Source of the DNA: Oceanicaulis sp. | GTDB lineage: Bacteria; Pseudomonadota; Alphaproteobacteria; Caulobacterales; Maricaulaceae | DNA length: 43,700 nucleotides | Assembly (NCBI GenBank): GCA_022565365.1 | Contig: JAIUMW010000003.1 | Coordinates: forward strand, 1 to 43,700 | Direction of reading: 5' to 3' | Part shown: positions 18,802 through 26,706 of the stretch, piece by piece | Position numbering within the stretch: the first letter of the stretch is position 1 | How the letters are laid out: every line of letters begins with the position of its first letter | Notes under the pieces: model-generated | Told to the model about the DNA's origin: nothing | The model's database searches: none | What the model saw: the letters and a program-made list of their open reading frames with translations, nothing else | Program-made: the position numbers and the translations under genes

Positions 18802-18843
18802 ACCGTCCGTCTGGACGGTCTAAATGCAAACCGACCAGACGGT
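18802..18843. promoter_or_regulatory. two palindromic operator-like sites upstream of tetR
   Basis: Site 1 is ACCGTCC-GTCT-GGACGGT (18802-18819), a perfect 7-bp inverted repeat. Site 2 is ACCG-ACCAGA-CGGT (18830-18843), with the same outer ACCG/CGGT arms. The sites lie 28 bp apart start to start, 34 nt before the tetR ATG. That is the expected place for TetR autoregulation of the tetR-adaptor-permease operon. Confidence 0.7.
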
Positions 18844-18876
18844 ATAGATGCGCCGCAGCATTTTTCTGAGAGAGTC

Positions 18877-19464
18877 ATGACCGACGCCCGCTCCATTGCT
18901 GACTCCCACCCTGATACGGTCCGCCCGGCCACGCGCGACGTGATCCTGGACGCGGCCGAACGCGTGGTGTCGCGCGAGGGCTCGGGCCGGTTGACCATTG
19001 ACGCCGTGGTGCGCGAAAGCGGCTTCTCCAAGGGCGGGGTGCTGTACAATTTCCCCTCCAAGCAGGCGCTGATCGAAGGCATGGTCTCGCGCCTCATCCT
19101 CCAGGCCCAGGAAGACTGCGACTGTGCACTGGAACAGGCCACAGCCACGGGCGCCAATCCGGTGGCGACCCTCATACATGTCATCCTGGCATTCAAACGC
19201 ACACACCGGGATGTGGCGATGGCTGTGCTGGCCGCGGCGTCGGAATCGCCCGAACTGCTCGACCCGGTGCGCGCCATGATGGCGCGCATTCGCAACGATA
19301 TTATCGCCAACGCGCCCGACCCGGTCATGGCGCGAATCGCGCTTCTGGCCGCTGACGGCCTGCATCTGGCCGATCTGCTAGGCCTCGACATGATCACCCC
19401 CGATGAGCAAGAGGCCGTTGAAGCCCGGCTCATCCAGCTGGTTTCGGAGCCCTCCCCCAAATGA
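18877..19464 (+). CDS. TetR-family repressor of an RND efflux operon
   Basis: 195 aa. The N-terminal helix-turn-helix is clear: RDVILDAAERVVSREGSG, LTIDAVVRESGFSKGGVLYN and FPSKQALIEGM (residues about 16-66). The rest is a divergent ligand-binding domain (TetR_C type). The stop overlaps the adaptor ATG (ATGA at 19461), so it is translationally coupled to the pump it probably represses, which is the usual arrangement for efflux regulation. The two palindromes upstream are candidate operators. No ligand can be predicted. Confidence 0.92.
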   Translation: MTDARSIADSHPDTVRPATRDVILDAAERVVSREGSGRLTIDAVVRESGFSKGGVLYNFPSKQALIEGMVSRLILQAQEDCDCALEQATATGANPVATLIHVILAFKRTHRDVAMAVLAAASESPELLDPVRAMMARIRNDIIANAPDPVMARIALLAADGLHLADLLGLDMITPDEQEAVEARLIQLVSEPSPK

Positions 19465-20540
19465 CCCGCGCCGCCGCCATGGTTTCATTGGCTGTCATGC
19501 TGATCATCGCAGCCTGCAGCCCGCCGCCCGTTGAGATGGAGCCCGCCCCCCGCCTGGCGCGGGTGGAGACCGTTCGCAGCGCCGAGAGCGCCAGCATGCG
19601 CGAATTTGTCGGCCGGGTGGAGCCGCGCCTCAGCGTCGACCTCGCCTTCCAGGTGGGCGGACGTCTCGCAGCCTACCCGGTGGTGGAAGGCCAGATCCTT
19701 CCTGAAGGCGAAGTGGTCGCCCGGCTGGACGCCGCCGATTTCGCCCGCGCCGTGCGACAGGCCGAGGTGCAGCGCCAGCAGGCCAGCCAGAATTTGGAGC
19801 GCCAGCGCACGCTGAATGAGCGGGGCATCTCGTCGGACGCGGCGCTGGAGCAGGCCCAGACCGAGTTTGACCTGCAGAGCGTGACCCTTGAGACCGCCCG
19901 CCAGAATCTGCGCTACGCCACCATCAACGCGCCGTTCGAGGGTCTGGTCTCGCGTCGGCTGGTGGACAATTTCACCACTGTGTCCGCCGGCCAGCCGATC
20001 GCGCGCCTGCAGGACATGAGCGAGCTGCGCGTGGCGATTCAGATACCTGAAAGCATCGTGGCGGTGGTCGACCAGAGCCAGCCAGCCGAGCTGACCGCCC
20101 GCTTCCCCTTCCTGCCGGGCGAGACCTTCCCGCTGACCTTCCGTGAACTGAGCGCAGAACCCGAACCGGCCTCGCGCACCTATACGGCGGTGTTCGCCCT
20201 GCCGCCCGACCTGCCGGGCAATATCCTGCCAGGCATGACCGCCACCGTCATGGTCTCGCTCGACGCCCTCACCGGCTCCGATCCGGCGCTTGTGCGGGTG
20301 GCCGCCGGCGCGCTCAGCGCTTCGCCGGACGGGGGCTTCCGCGTCTGGGGCTATGACCCGGACGCCGGTCTTGTGACCGCCCGCGATGTCGAGGTTGGCC
20401 CGATGGGCGGCGACACGGTGGTGATCCGCCACGGGCTGGCGCCTGGCGAGCAGATCGTCACGACCGGCGTGAACGCCCTGTTCGACGGCATGCGCATCCG
20501 CCCCATGCAGGGCCGCAACGGGCTCGCCTCCAGCCGCTAG
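19461..20540 (+). CDS. RND efflux periplasmic adaptor lipoprotein (pump 2)
   Basis: 359 aa. Lipoprotein signal (AAAMVSLAVMLIIAAC, Cys at about 20). Lipoyl halves AFQVGGRLAAYPVVEGQIL and TINAPFEGLVSRRLVDNF flank an alpha-hairpin (about 85-150), followed by a beta-barrel and membrane-proximal domain (VVIRHGLAPGEQIVTTGVNAL). Connects the inner-membrane permease to an outer-membrane channel, which is not encoded here. Intact, unlike the adaptor of pump 1. Overlaps tetR by 4 nt; the permease follows after 32 nt. Confidence 0.94.
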   Translation: MTRAAAMVSLAVMLIIAACSPPPVEMEPAPRLARVETVRSAESASMREFVGRVEPRLSVDLAFQVGGRLAAYPVVEGQILPEGEVVARLDAADFARAVRQAEVQRQQASQNLERQRTLNERGISSDAALEQAQTEFDLQSVTLETARQNLRYATINAPFEGLVSRRLVDNFTTVSAGQPIARLQDMSELRVAIQIPESIVAVVDQSQPAELTARFPFLPGETFPLTFRELSAEPEPASRTYTAVFALPPDLPGNILPGMTATVMVSLDALTGSDPALVRVAAGALSASPDGGFRVWGYDPDAGLVTARDVEVGPMGGDTVVIRHGLAPGEQIVTTGVNALFDGMRIRPMQGRNGLASSR

Positions 20541-20572
20541 CCCCCCACTGAGCTTCACGCAGGAATATCGCT

Positions 20573-23500
20573 ATGGCGGATACCAAATCGAGCGCCGCGA
20601 TGTCGGTGGCGCGCCTGTCCATCGAAAAGCCGGTGCTGACCTGGATGGTGATCCTGGCCTGCTTCCTTGGCGGGATTTACGGGATCAACACCGTCGCCCA
20701 GCTGGAAGATCCGGCCTTCACCATCAAGCAGGCGCTGGTCTACACCGCCTATCCCGGCGCCTCGGCCGAGGAGGTCGAGCGCGAAGTGACCGAGCGGCTG
20801 GAAACCGCCATCCAGCAAATGCCGCAGCTCGAAGCGGTCTATTCCAAGAGCCAGCCCGGGATCAGCGAGATCACGGTGGAGATCAGCGACCGCTACGCGT
20901 CCGGCGACCTCCCCCAGATATGGGACGAGCTGCGCAAGCGCCTCACCGACGCCGCCCCCGGCCTGCCCCCCGGCGCGCGCACACCGCAGGTGCTCGATGA
21001 TTTTGGCGACGTGTACGGAATATTCTACGCCGTCACCGCGCCGGGTTATACCGACGCGGAAATCCGCGACATCGCGCAGATGCTGCGCCGCGAGCTTCTG
21101 GTGACGCCAGGCGTTTCGAAAGTCTCCACTGACGGCGTGCCCGAAGAGCGCATCTATATCGAAATCCCGCAGGAAAACATCGTCCAGCTCGGCCTGCCGG
21201 TGGGCCAGGTGCTCGAAACCCTGTCGAGCGAGAATGTGGTGGTGTCCGCCGGCGAGGTGACGGCCGGCGATCTGCGCGTGCGCGTGGACATGCCCGGTTC
21301 CATCGGCGGGGTGGAGTCCATCTCCAACCTGCTCATTTCACCGCGCGATTCAGGCCAGACCCTGCGCCTGTCCGACCTGGGAGAGGTGATCCGAGCACCG
21401 GTGGAGCGCGCCGAGGTCTATATCTTCCACAATGGCGAAGCGGCGTTCACGCTGGGGGTCTCAGGCCTGCCCAGCGCCTATATCGTCGATGTGGGACGGG
21501 CGGTGGAGGCGCGCCTGGCGCTGATTGCGCAAGATCTGCCGCTGGGCGTGGAGATCGCGCCGATCTACAAACAGCACCGCGTGGTCGAGTCCTCGATCAA
21601 CAATTTCCTGATCTCCCTCACTGCGTCAGTCGCCATCGTGATCGGCGTCTTGTGCCTGACCATGGGCTGGCGCGCGGGCGTCGCGGTGGGCTCGGTGCTG
21701 TTGCTGACCGTGCTGGGCACGCTGTTCTTCATGTCGGTGTTTGGCATCACCATGCAGCGCATTTCGCTGGGCGCGCTGATCATCGCCATGGGCATGCTGG
21801 TCGATAACGCCCTGGTGGTGACCGAAAACATGCAGGTCGCCGTGCAGCGCGGCGTCAAGCGCCTCAAGGCCGCCGAGGAGGCCGCCGCCAACACCCAATG
21901 GCCGCTCCTGGGCGCGACCGTGATCGGCATCATGGCGTTTTCCGGCATTGGCCTGTCGCCCGATTCCACCGGCGAGTTCCTGTTCTCCCTGTTCGCCGTG
22001 ATCGGAATCTCCCTGCTTCTCAGCTGGGTGCTGGCGCTCACCGTGGGACCGATGATCGCCTATCATCTGTTCAAGTCCGAGCGCGGGACCGTCACCGAGC
22101 CCTATGCCGGGCGGCTCTATCGCGGCTATGGAGCGATCCTGATCGGGGCCCTGAAACGGCGCTGGATTACGGTCGGCGCGCTGGCCGCGATCACTGTGAC
22201 GAGCTATTGGGGCTTCGGCTTCGTGAACGCGTCCTTCTTCCCCAATTCCAACACGCCGATGTTCTTTGTCAGCCTCAATCAGGCTCAGGGCACGGACGTG
22301 CTCGCCTCGCGTGATCTGGCGCGCGATCTGGCGCGCTGGACCAGCACCCAGCCGGGCGTCACCCAGGTGGACGCCTTCGCCGGGCGCGGCGCCACGCGCT
22401 TCATGCTGACCTATAATACCGAACAGCCCAACGCCGCCTTCGCCCAGCTGATCATCCAGACCGCCGACATGCGCGATATCCCGGACGTCGAGGCGCGCGT
22501 GCTGGACTATCTGGCGCAGGACTATCCCCATGTGCAGGCGCGTTCCGACCGCATCGTGTTCGGCCCGCCCTCGGGCGCCCAGCTGGAGGCGCGCTTCCAG
22601 GGCCCCGATTCCCATGTATTGCGTGAGCTGGGCGAGACCGCGATCGCGCGCCTGCGCGAAGAGGCCGGCGTGCGTGATCTGCGCACCGACTGGCGCAATC
22701 AGGCGCTGACGCTGCGGCCCCAGATCATCGAGGCGCCCACGCGGACGGTGGGGGTCACACGCGGCGATATCGGCGAGGCGCTGCGCCTGGCCACCGATGG
22801 CGACCAGATCGGCGTCTACCGTGAGGGCATAGACCTCATTCCCATCGTGGCGCGCGCGCCCGCCAGCGAACGCGCCCAGCCCGACAATCTGTCCGACCGT
22901 CTGATCTGGAGCCCGGCCCAGAACGCCTATGTGCCCATGAGCCAGGTGGTGTCGGGTTTCACGCTGGAGGCTGAAGAGACGCTGATCCTGCGCCGCGACA
23001 AGGTGCGCACCCTCACCGTCCAGGCCAATCCGCAGACCGGCGAGACAGCCGCCAGGGCCTTTGCGCGCTTCTCAGCCGTGGTGAACGCCATGGAGCTGCC
23101 GCGCGGCTATAGCGGGGAATGGGGCGGAGAATATGCAGCCAACCAGATGGCCAATGAATCGCTGGGCGGGGGCTTGCCGATCAGCTTCATCGGCATGCTG
23201 GCGGTGAGTTTCCTCCTGTTCATGACCGTGCGTCAGCCGCTGATCGTCTGGCTGATCGTGCCGATGTCCATCTGCGGCGTGACGGCGGGCTTGCTTCTGA
23301 CAGGCATCGCCTTTTCCTTCACCGCGCTGCTGGGGCTGCTGTCGCTATCGGGCATGCTGATCAAGAACGCTATTGTGCTGATCGACGAGATCGACCGGCG
23401 CATCCGTGAGGGCGAAGCGCCCTGGGGCGCGCTGGTGGACGGGTCGGTGAGCCGTCTGCGGCCGGTGCTGCTGGCGGCGGGCACCACAATTCTGGGCATG

Positions 23501-23659
23501 ACGCCGCTCTTGGGCGACGCCTTCTTCCAGGGCATGGCGATGACCATTATCTCGGGCCTCGCCTTCGCCAGCATCATCACGCTGGTGGCGGTGCCGGCGA
23601 TCTATGCGCTGTTCTTCGGCATAAGGGCGCCAAAGCGTGAACCCGCAAGGCTTCAGTAG
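20573..23659 (+). CDS. RND-family efflux transporter permease (pump 2)
   Basis: 1028 aa, full length. TM1 (PVLTWMVILACFLGGIYGI), porter motif VYTAYPGASAEEVEREVTER, TM4 motif GMLVDNALVVTEN with the conserved Asp, and TM10-11 GLLSLSGMLIKNAIVLIDEI. Best fit is the HAE-1-like subfamily of proton-driven RND pumps. AGGA lies about 8 nt before the ATG. Expressed as tetR-adaptor-permease. The 3' end overlaps by 7 nt the convergent LprI-type gene, with no terminator between them, so antisense read-through is likely. Confidence 0.95.
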   Translation: MADTKSSAAMSVARLSIEKPVLTWMVILACFLGGIYGINTVAQLEDPAFTIKQALVYTAYPGASAEEVEREVTERLETAIQQMPQLEAVYSKSQPGISEITVEISDRYASGDLPQIWDELRKRLTDAAPGLPPGARTPQVLDDFGDVYGIFYAVTAPGYTDAEIRDIAQMLRRELLVTPGVSKVSTDGVPEERIYIEIPQENIVQLGLPVGQVLETLSSENVVVSAGEVTAGDLRVRVDMPGSIGGVESISNLLISPRDSGQTLRLSDLGEVIRAPVERAEVYIFHNGEAAFTLGVSGLPSAYIVDVGRAVEARLALIAQDLPLGVEIAPIYKQHRVVESSINNFLISLTASVAIVIGVLCLTMGWRAGVAVGSVLLLTVLGTLFFMSVFGITMQRISLGALIIAMGMLVDNALVVTENMQVAVQRGVKRLKAAEEAAANTQWPLLGATVIGIMAFSGIGLSPDSTGEFLFSLFAVIGISLLLSWVLALTVGPMIAYHLFKSERGTVTEPYAGRLYRGYGAILIGALKRRWITVGALAAITVTSYWGFGFVNASFFPNSNTPMFFVSLNQAQGTDVLASRDLARDLARWTSTQPGVTQVDAFAGRGATRFMLTYNTEQPNAAFAQLIIQTADMRDIPDVEARVLDYLAQDYPHVQARSDRIVFGPPSGAQLEARFQGPDSHVLRELGETAIARLREEAGVRDLRTDWRNQALTLRPQIIEAPTRTVGVTRGDIGEALRLATDGDQIGVYREGIDLIPIVARAPASERAQPDNLSDRLIWSPAQNAYVPMSQVVSGFTLEAEETLILRRDKVRTLTVQANPQTGETAARAFARFSAVVNAMELPRGYSGEWGGEYAANQMANESLGGGLPISFIGMLAVSFLLFMTVRQPLIVWLIVPMSICGVTAGLLLTGIAFSFTALLGLLSLSGMLIKNAIVLIDEIDRRIREGEAPWGALVDGSVSRLRPVLLAAGTTILGMTPLLGDAFFQGMAMTIISGLAFASIITLVAVPAIYALFFGIRAPKREPARLQ

Positions 23660-24657
23660 CGCGGCCCCCTGATCCGCACCTCGATCCACTCAAGCGACCG
23701 GGTCACGCCCATCAGCGAGAAGGTCGCCATCCGGTCCTGGCCGCGCGTGTCGACATATTGCACGGTCAGCCGGCCGCCCCGGCGCATGGCCTCGATCAGG
23801 CGGCGGGTGGAGTCAGGGTCGGACAGCACAAACGCGCCGGACGGATCGGCCGAGTAATGAGTCTGGGGGCGGAACACCACCGGATTGCGCCCGTCGACGC
23901 GCACCGAGATGGCGCGCGCGCCATCCACCGGGTGCTGATCGGACGTAAACACGATGTCATAGCCCTGACCGGTCGGCCGCGCGCGCACCTCAAGCCGGTG
24001 GCCGGACTGGCCGTCCCCGCCCGCCGTGGTGTAGGCGCCGCACATGCCGCCGCGGCGGCAGCTGGCCGTCCACTGCTGGAAGCGCTCGGTCTCCACCGCG
24101 CAGAACGGGCCTTCGCAAATGCCTGGGTCAGAACCGCCCGGCAGGCCCGGAAGACCCTGTCCGGGCGGATAGCCCGGCGCGCCGCCGCCCGCATCGATCT
24201 GGCTGGCCAGCTCGGCGAGGCGCGCGCGCTGGGAGCGCAGCAGCGAGACCCGGCACGACGTGGCCTGGAGATTACGCTCGGCGAAGGTCTGGCCCAGCAT
24301 GGCGCCTTCAAAATCGCACTGGAAATCAAGATAGCTGCGCCAGGTTTCGCGCGCAAAGCGCAGCGCCTCGGCCTCGGTGGCGCGCTGATAGCTGTCCTCG
24401 CGGCCCGTCACCATCGAGATCAGCCGCTGATGGGTGATGTCGTAATGGCTCTCGGCTTCCAGCAGCAGGCGCGACAGGCAGGCGCGCAATTCCAGCTCGC
24501 CCCCGGCCGTGCGCCGGCATTCATCCAGCGGCGTCGCGGCGTAATACCCCCCCCATCCGGTCTGCGCCGGGGCCCATCGGGCGTTGTCGGCGATGGCCGG
24601 GGCCGCAATGAAGACAGCGGCGATGGCAAGCACTTTGGCGGTGGCGGACAAAGACAT
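23653..24657 (-). CDS. LprI (DUF1311) domain periplasmic protein with unknown C-terminal domain
   Basis: 334 aa from the ATG at 24657, chosen over the TTG at 24672 because AAGGGG lies 6-7 nt upstream. Signal peptide (ATAKVLAIAAVFIAAPAIA). An LprI-like domain at about 45-155 (PLDECRRTAGGELELRACLS, TWRSYLDFQCDFEGAML, then a third Cys in ATSCRVSLLRSQRARLAEL); LprI proteins can inhibit lysozyme. The C-terminal part (about 185-330) has a Cys cluster (GICEGPFCAVET, WTASCRRGGMCGAY) and beta-rich sequence that I cannot name. Periplasmic, disulfide-bonded. Convergent with the pump 2 permease. Confidence 0.78.
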   Translation of the reverse strand: MSLSATAKVLAIAAVFIAAPAIADNARWAPAQTGWGGYYAATPLDECRRTAGGELELRACLSRLLLEAESHYDITHQRLISMVTGREDSYQRATEAEALRFARETWRSYLDFQCDFEGAMLGQTFAERNLQATSCRVSLLRSQRARLAELASQIDAGGGAPGYPPGQGLPGLPGGSDPGICEGPFCAVETERFQQWTASCRRGGMCGAYTTAGGDGQSGHRLEVRARPTGQGYDIVFTSDQHPVDGARAISVRVDGRNPVVFRPQTHYSADPSGAFVLSDPDSTRRLIEAMRRGGRLTVQYVDTRGQDRMATFSLMGVTRSLEWIEVRIRGPRY

Positions 24658-24886
24658 GGCTAACCCCTTCAAGCCTGGAGCCGGCGCCTCCCCCTTGATG
24701 CCGCCAACCCGCGATTCTGGACACTATAGCGCGCAAACGGGGGTCCGCATAAGGCTTCGTTAACCATTTTTTTCTGTTCAGGCCCAAAGCCCCTGCGCCG
24801 CCTGACGTTTGATCGGCGCAGGCGGTAGCCGTGCACGGCGCACGCGGCTAAGCTGGCGCAGATCAAAGCAAGCAGAGAGGCGTCAT

Positions 24887-25030
24887 ATGCCTGAGAAGAA
24901 AGAGAAGACCGAGGCCCGTCAGGGTGAGCGCAAACCAAGTCAGGAACGCGTCTTGCGGCGGTCGCTGGTATTCTCGGCCATCGCCCTTGTCGTGGCGCTC
25001 GCGGCTGTGCTGATCTGGCGCGCGCTCTGA
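24887..25030 (+). CDS. small single-pass membrane protein, 47 aa
   Basis: A short ORF below the track's cut-off from the ATG at 24887: a highly charged N-terminus (MPEKKEKTEARQGERK) then one hydrophobic helix (SLVFSAIALVVALAAVLIW). AGAGAGG lies 6 nt upstream of the ATG. N-in topology is expected from the positive N-terminus. The ORF-track entry 24809..25030 is its over-extension. Function unknown; it could be a small membrane regulator. Confidence 0.65.
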   Translation: MPEKKEKTEARQGERKPSQERVLRRSLVFSAIALVVALAAVLIWRAL

Positions 25031-25091
25031 CGGGCGCGCCGATTGCCGTCATCGCTCGCGTGTGAACGCGATTGCGTGCCCTTGCGGATGT

Positions 25092-25149
25092 GATAATGTT
25101 CGCGCCGCTCCGGAGCCGCTGTCGAGGACAGTTGGCTGATAGCCGGAGC
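25092..25149 (+). promoter_or_regulatory. candidate -10 box and structured 5' leader of the 108-aa secreted protein
   Basis: GATAAT (25092-25097) is a good -10-like box, although the best -35 (TTGCGT, 25072) is only 14 nt away. Just after the expected start point comes a nested stem: GCTCCGG (25107-25113) with CCGGAGC (25143-25149), AGCC with GGCT, and CTGTC with GACAG around a GAG loop. That is 16 bp in all, ending 18 nt before the ATG at 25168. Confidence 0.5.
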
Positions 25150-25167
25150 TACCTGGATGACACCATC

Positions 25168-25494
25168 ATGAAGACCATTTTGTTTGGCGCTGTGCCGGCC
25201 CTGCTGCTGACGTCGGCCTCGTTTGCTTCGCCTGCCGGCCAGGTGTTCGAAGTGACCGGCCCCGAAACCGCGTTCACAATCGCTCTGGACGCTGATGGCG
25301 GCTATGTCCTCACCGCTGGCGAGACCGAAGCTGTCGGCGCCTGGACCCTGGAAGATGGCGTTCTGTGCCTCGTCTCCGCGGACATCGAAGAGCCCAATTG
25401 CGGGACCTGGACCGATCTTGAAGTCGGCGAGTCGAACGTCTCGGCCGATTGGTCGCAAGACGGCTCGGAACACACGATCCTGCGCGTCGAGTAA
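25168..25494 (+). CDS. small secreted protein, paralogue 1
   Basis: 108 aa from the ATG at 25168; the longer track start has no support. Signal peptide MKTILFGAVPALLLTSASFA, then SPAGQVFEVTGPETAFTIAL, DADGGYVLTAGE, a WTLEDGVLCLVSADIEEPNC segment with two Cys, and the end SADWSQDGSEHTILRVE. Paralogue 2 (25737) matches over its whole length: SPAGQVFEI, DEDGGY, EDGELCL, DWSDDGLEATILRVE. Probably an 85-90 residue periplasmic beta-rich protein with one disulfide. Family not recognised. Ends in TAA and is followed by a strong terminator. Confidence 0.8.
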   Translation: MKTILFGAVPALLLTSASFASPAGQVFEVTGPETAFTIALDADGGYVLTAGETEAVGAWTLEDGVLCLVSADIEEPNCGTWTDLEVGESNVSADWSQDGSEHTILRVE

Positions 25495-25516
25495 ATCACC
25501 GCACCGACTGAAAGAC

Positions 25517-25549
25517 GCCCCGCGCCGCAACCCGGCGCGGGGCTTTTTT
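25517..25549 (+). terminator. intrinsic terminator after paralogue 1
   Basis: GCCCCGCGCCG / CGGCGCGGGGC, an 11-bp stem with a 5-nt loop, followed by TTTTTT. Its sequence is nearly the same as the terminator after paralogue 2 (one base differs in the loop). Confidence 0.93.
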
Positions 25550-25662
25550 ATGCCTGCGCCTCCAGGCGCGGGCCCCGGGCAGCGCGTCGCCAAATCTCCG
25601 CGCCTGCCATGCCGCGGAACCGCCCGCCAAGCGCTGCGTTGTCTCGTGACAGTAACGGCGTC

Positions 25663-25710
25663 GCTCTGGATAAGCTCCGCCGGGCGGGCTCTGCGCTTCA
25701 GAGCTTTATC
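25663..25710 (+). promoter_or_regulatory. leader of paralogue 2 with two mutually exclusive pairings
   Basis: GCTCTG-CGCTT-CAGAGC (25688-25704) is a perfect 6-bp hairpin. Alternatively GAGCTTTATC (25701-25710) can pair with GATAAGCTC (25669-25677) with one bulged base, and GCTCTG also occurs at 25663-25668. The two structures compete for 25699-25704. The ribosome binding site AGGAG (25724-25728, 8 nt before the ATG) is just downstream. The rest of the 25550-25736 gap shows no gene. Confidence 0.35.
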
Positions 25711-25736
25711 GAAGTAAAACGACAGGAGATAGTACC

Positions 25737-26078
25737 ATGAAAACCGCTGCGAAGAGTTTTGTGTTTGGCGCTGCGTCAGCTCTGTTTCTGGCGTCGGCGG
25801 CTTATGCTTCACCAGCCGGACAGGTGTTTGAAATAACGGCTGGCGAAACCAGCTACAGCCTCTGGTTTGATGAGGATGGCGGCTATATCAAACAGACCGA
25901 GGACGGCGCCAAGGTCGGCGCCTATACCTTTGAGGATGGCGAGCTGTGCCTGACCTCCGCCGAGACCGAGGAGGCGCGCTGCGGCGAGTGGCCCGCCGAT
26001 CTTGCGGTGAACGAGTCAGCTGTCTCGACCGACTGGTCCGATGACGGGCTGGAGGCCACCATTCTGCGCGTCGAATAA
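25737..26078 (+). CDS. small secreted protein, paralogue 2
   Basis: 113 aa. Signal peptide (FGAASALFLASAAYA), then SPAGQVFEITAGETSYSLWF, DEDGGYIKQTEDGAKVG, YTFEDGELCLTSAETEEARC and WSDDGLEATILRVE. Clear tandem duplicate of the 108-aa protein at 25168, with the two mature Cys, the DxDGGY turn and the terminal ILRVE conserved. Strong ribosome binding site AGGAG at 8 nt. Its own terminator follows, so each paralogue is an independent unit and could be regulated differently. Confidence 0.82.
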   Translation: MKTAAKSFVFGAASALFLASAAYASPAGQVFEITAGETSYSLWFDEDGGYIKQTEDGAKVGAYTFEDGELCLTSAETEEARCGEWPADLAVNESAVSTDWSDDGLEATILRVE

Positions 26079-26100
26079 GGCGCAACTGCGCTCCACAGTC

Positions 26101-26133
26101 GCCCCGCGCCGCAGCCCGGCGCGGGGCTTTTTT
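26101..26133 (+). terminator. intrinsic terminator after paralogue 2
   Basis: GCCCCGCGCCG / CGGCGCGGGGC 11-bp stem, 5-nt loop, then TTTTTT. It is the second copy of the terminator at 25517 and shows that the duplication included the 3' flank. Confidence 0.93.
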
Positions 26134-26189
26134 ATGCGCGATACAAACTGGCCCGCCTCTTGCGTCCCGCCCCGCGATAGTGAAGTCTG

Positions 26190-26207
26190 CCACCAATGCA
26201 TTCGTGG
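26190..26207. promoter_or_regulatory. near-perfect palindrome before paralogue 3
   Basis: CCAC-C-AATGCATT-C-GTGG, an 18-bp palindrome with one symmetric mismatch, ending 13 nt before the ATG at 26221 and just before the G-run that serves as ribosome binding site. Position suits an operator or a translation-blocking hairpin. Confidence 0.4.
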
Positions 26208-26220
26208 GGGGTGTAGAGCC

Positions 26221-26598
26221 ATGAGACGTCTAGTGAAATCCATACTCGCCGCCGCACTGGCGCTGCCAGCTTGCATGGCGCTGATGCTGGCCGCGCCGGA
26301 CACGGCCCAGGCGCAGTCCGCGCTCGGACCGGAGGGGCGGGTTTATGCCGTAGAGACCCGGCAGGGGCGCTACACCGCACAGTTCCGCCGGGGCGGCAGC
26401 TATCAGGACTCCCGTCCGCGCTCAGGCTCCTGGCAGTTTGACGGCCGCACGCTGTGCGTCCTCTTCCATGGCGCTTCGCGCACCGAGCCTGAATACGAGA
26501 TCTGCAAGCCCTATCGCGAACTGGCGGTGGGCGAGAGCTATGAGACCAACGCCTGGACAGCCGACGGAAGTCCGGCGCGCATCACGCGGGTGGAATAG
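26221..26598 (+). CDS. small secreted protein, diverged paralogue 3
   Basis: 125 aa. Signal peptide (ILAAALALPACMALMLAAPDTAQA), then GPEGRVYAVETRQGRYTAQF, FRRGGSYQDSRP, SGSWQFDGRTLCVLFHGAS, EYEICKPYRELAVGESYETN and the end WTADGSPARITRVE. The order (G-V-x-x-V/I start, GGSY, W-x-F/L-x-D-G-x-L-C, second Cys, W-x-x-DG, I-T/L-RVE) matches the two genes upstream, so this is the third, more diverged member. Function unknown. Only a weak GC hairpin follows its TAG stop. Confidence 0.75.
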   Translation: MRRLVKSILAAALALPACMALMLAAPDTAQAQSALGPEGRVYAVETRQGRYTAQFRRGGSYQDSRPRSGSWQFDGRTLCVLFHGASRTEPEYEICKPYRELAVGESYETNAWTADGSPARITRVE

Positions 26599-26706
26599 GC
26601 CGCGCCGCCAGACCCGGCGAGACGCGCCGGGCGGCTTCTGGTAAACTGGCGCATGAGGGATATACAGGGTCCGATTGGGCCCGCCATGACGGGAGGGAGT
26701 CTGCCC

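Noticed and set aside
25295-25717. 140-aa plus-strand ORF over paralogue 1 and its terminator
   Set aside because: Crosses a strong terminator and overlaps a gene with a clear signal peptide; composition is that of a shadow.
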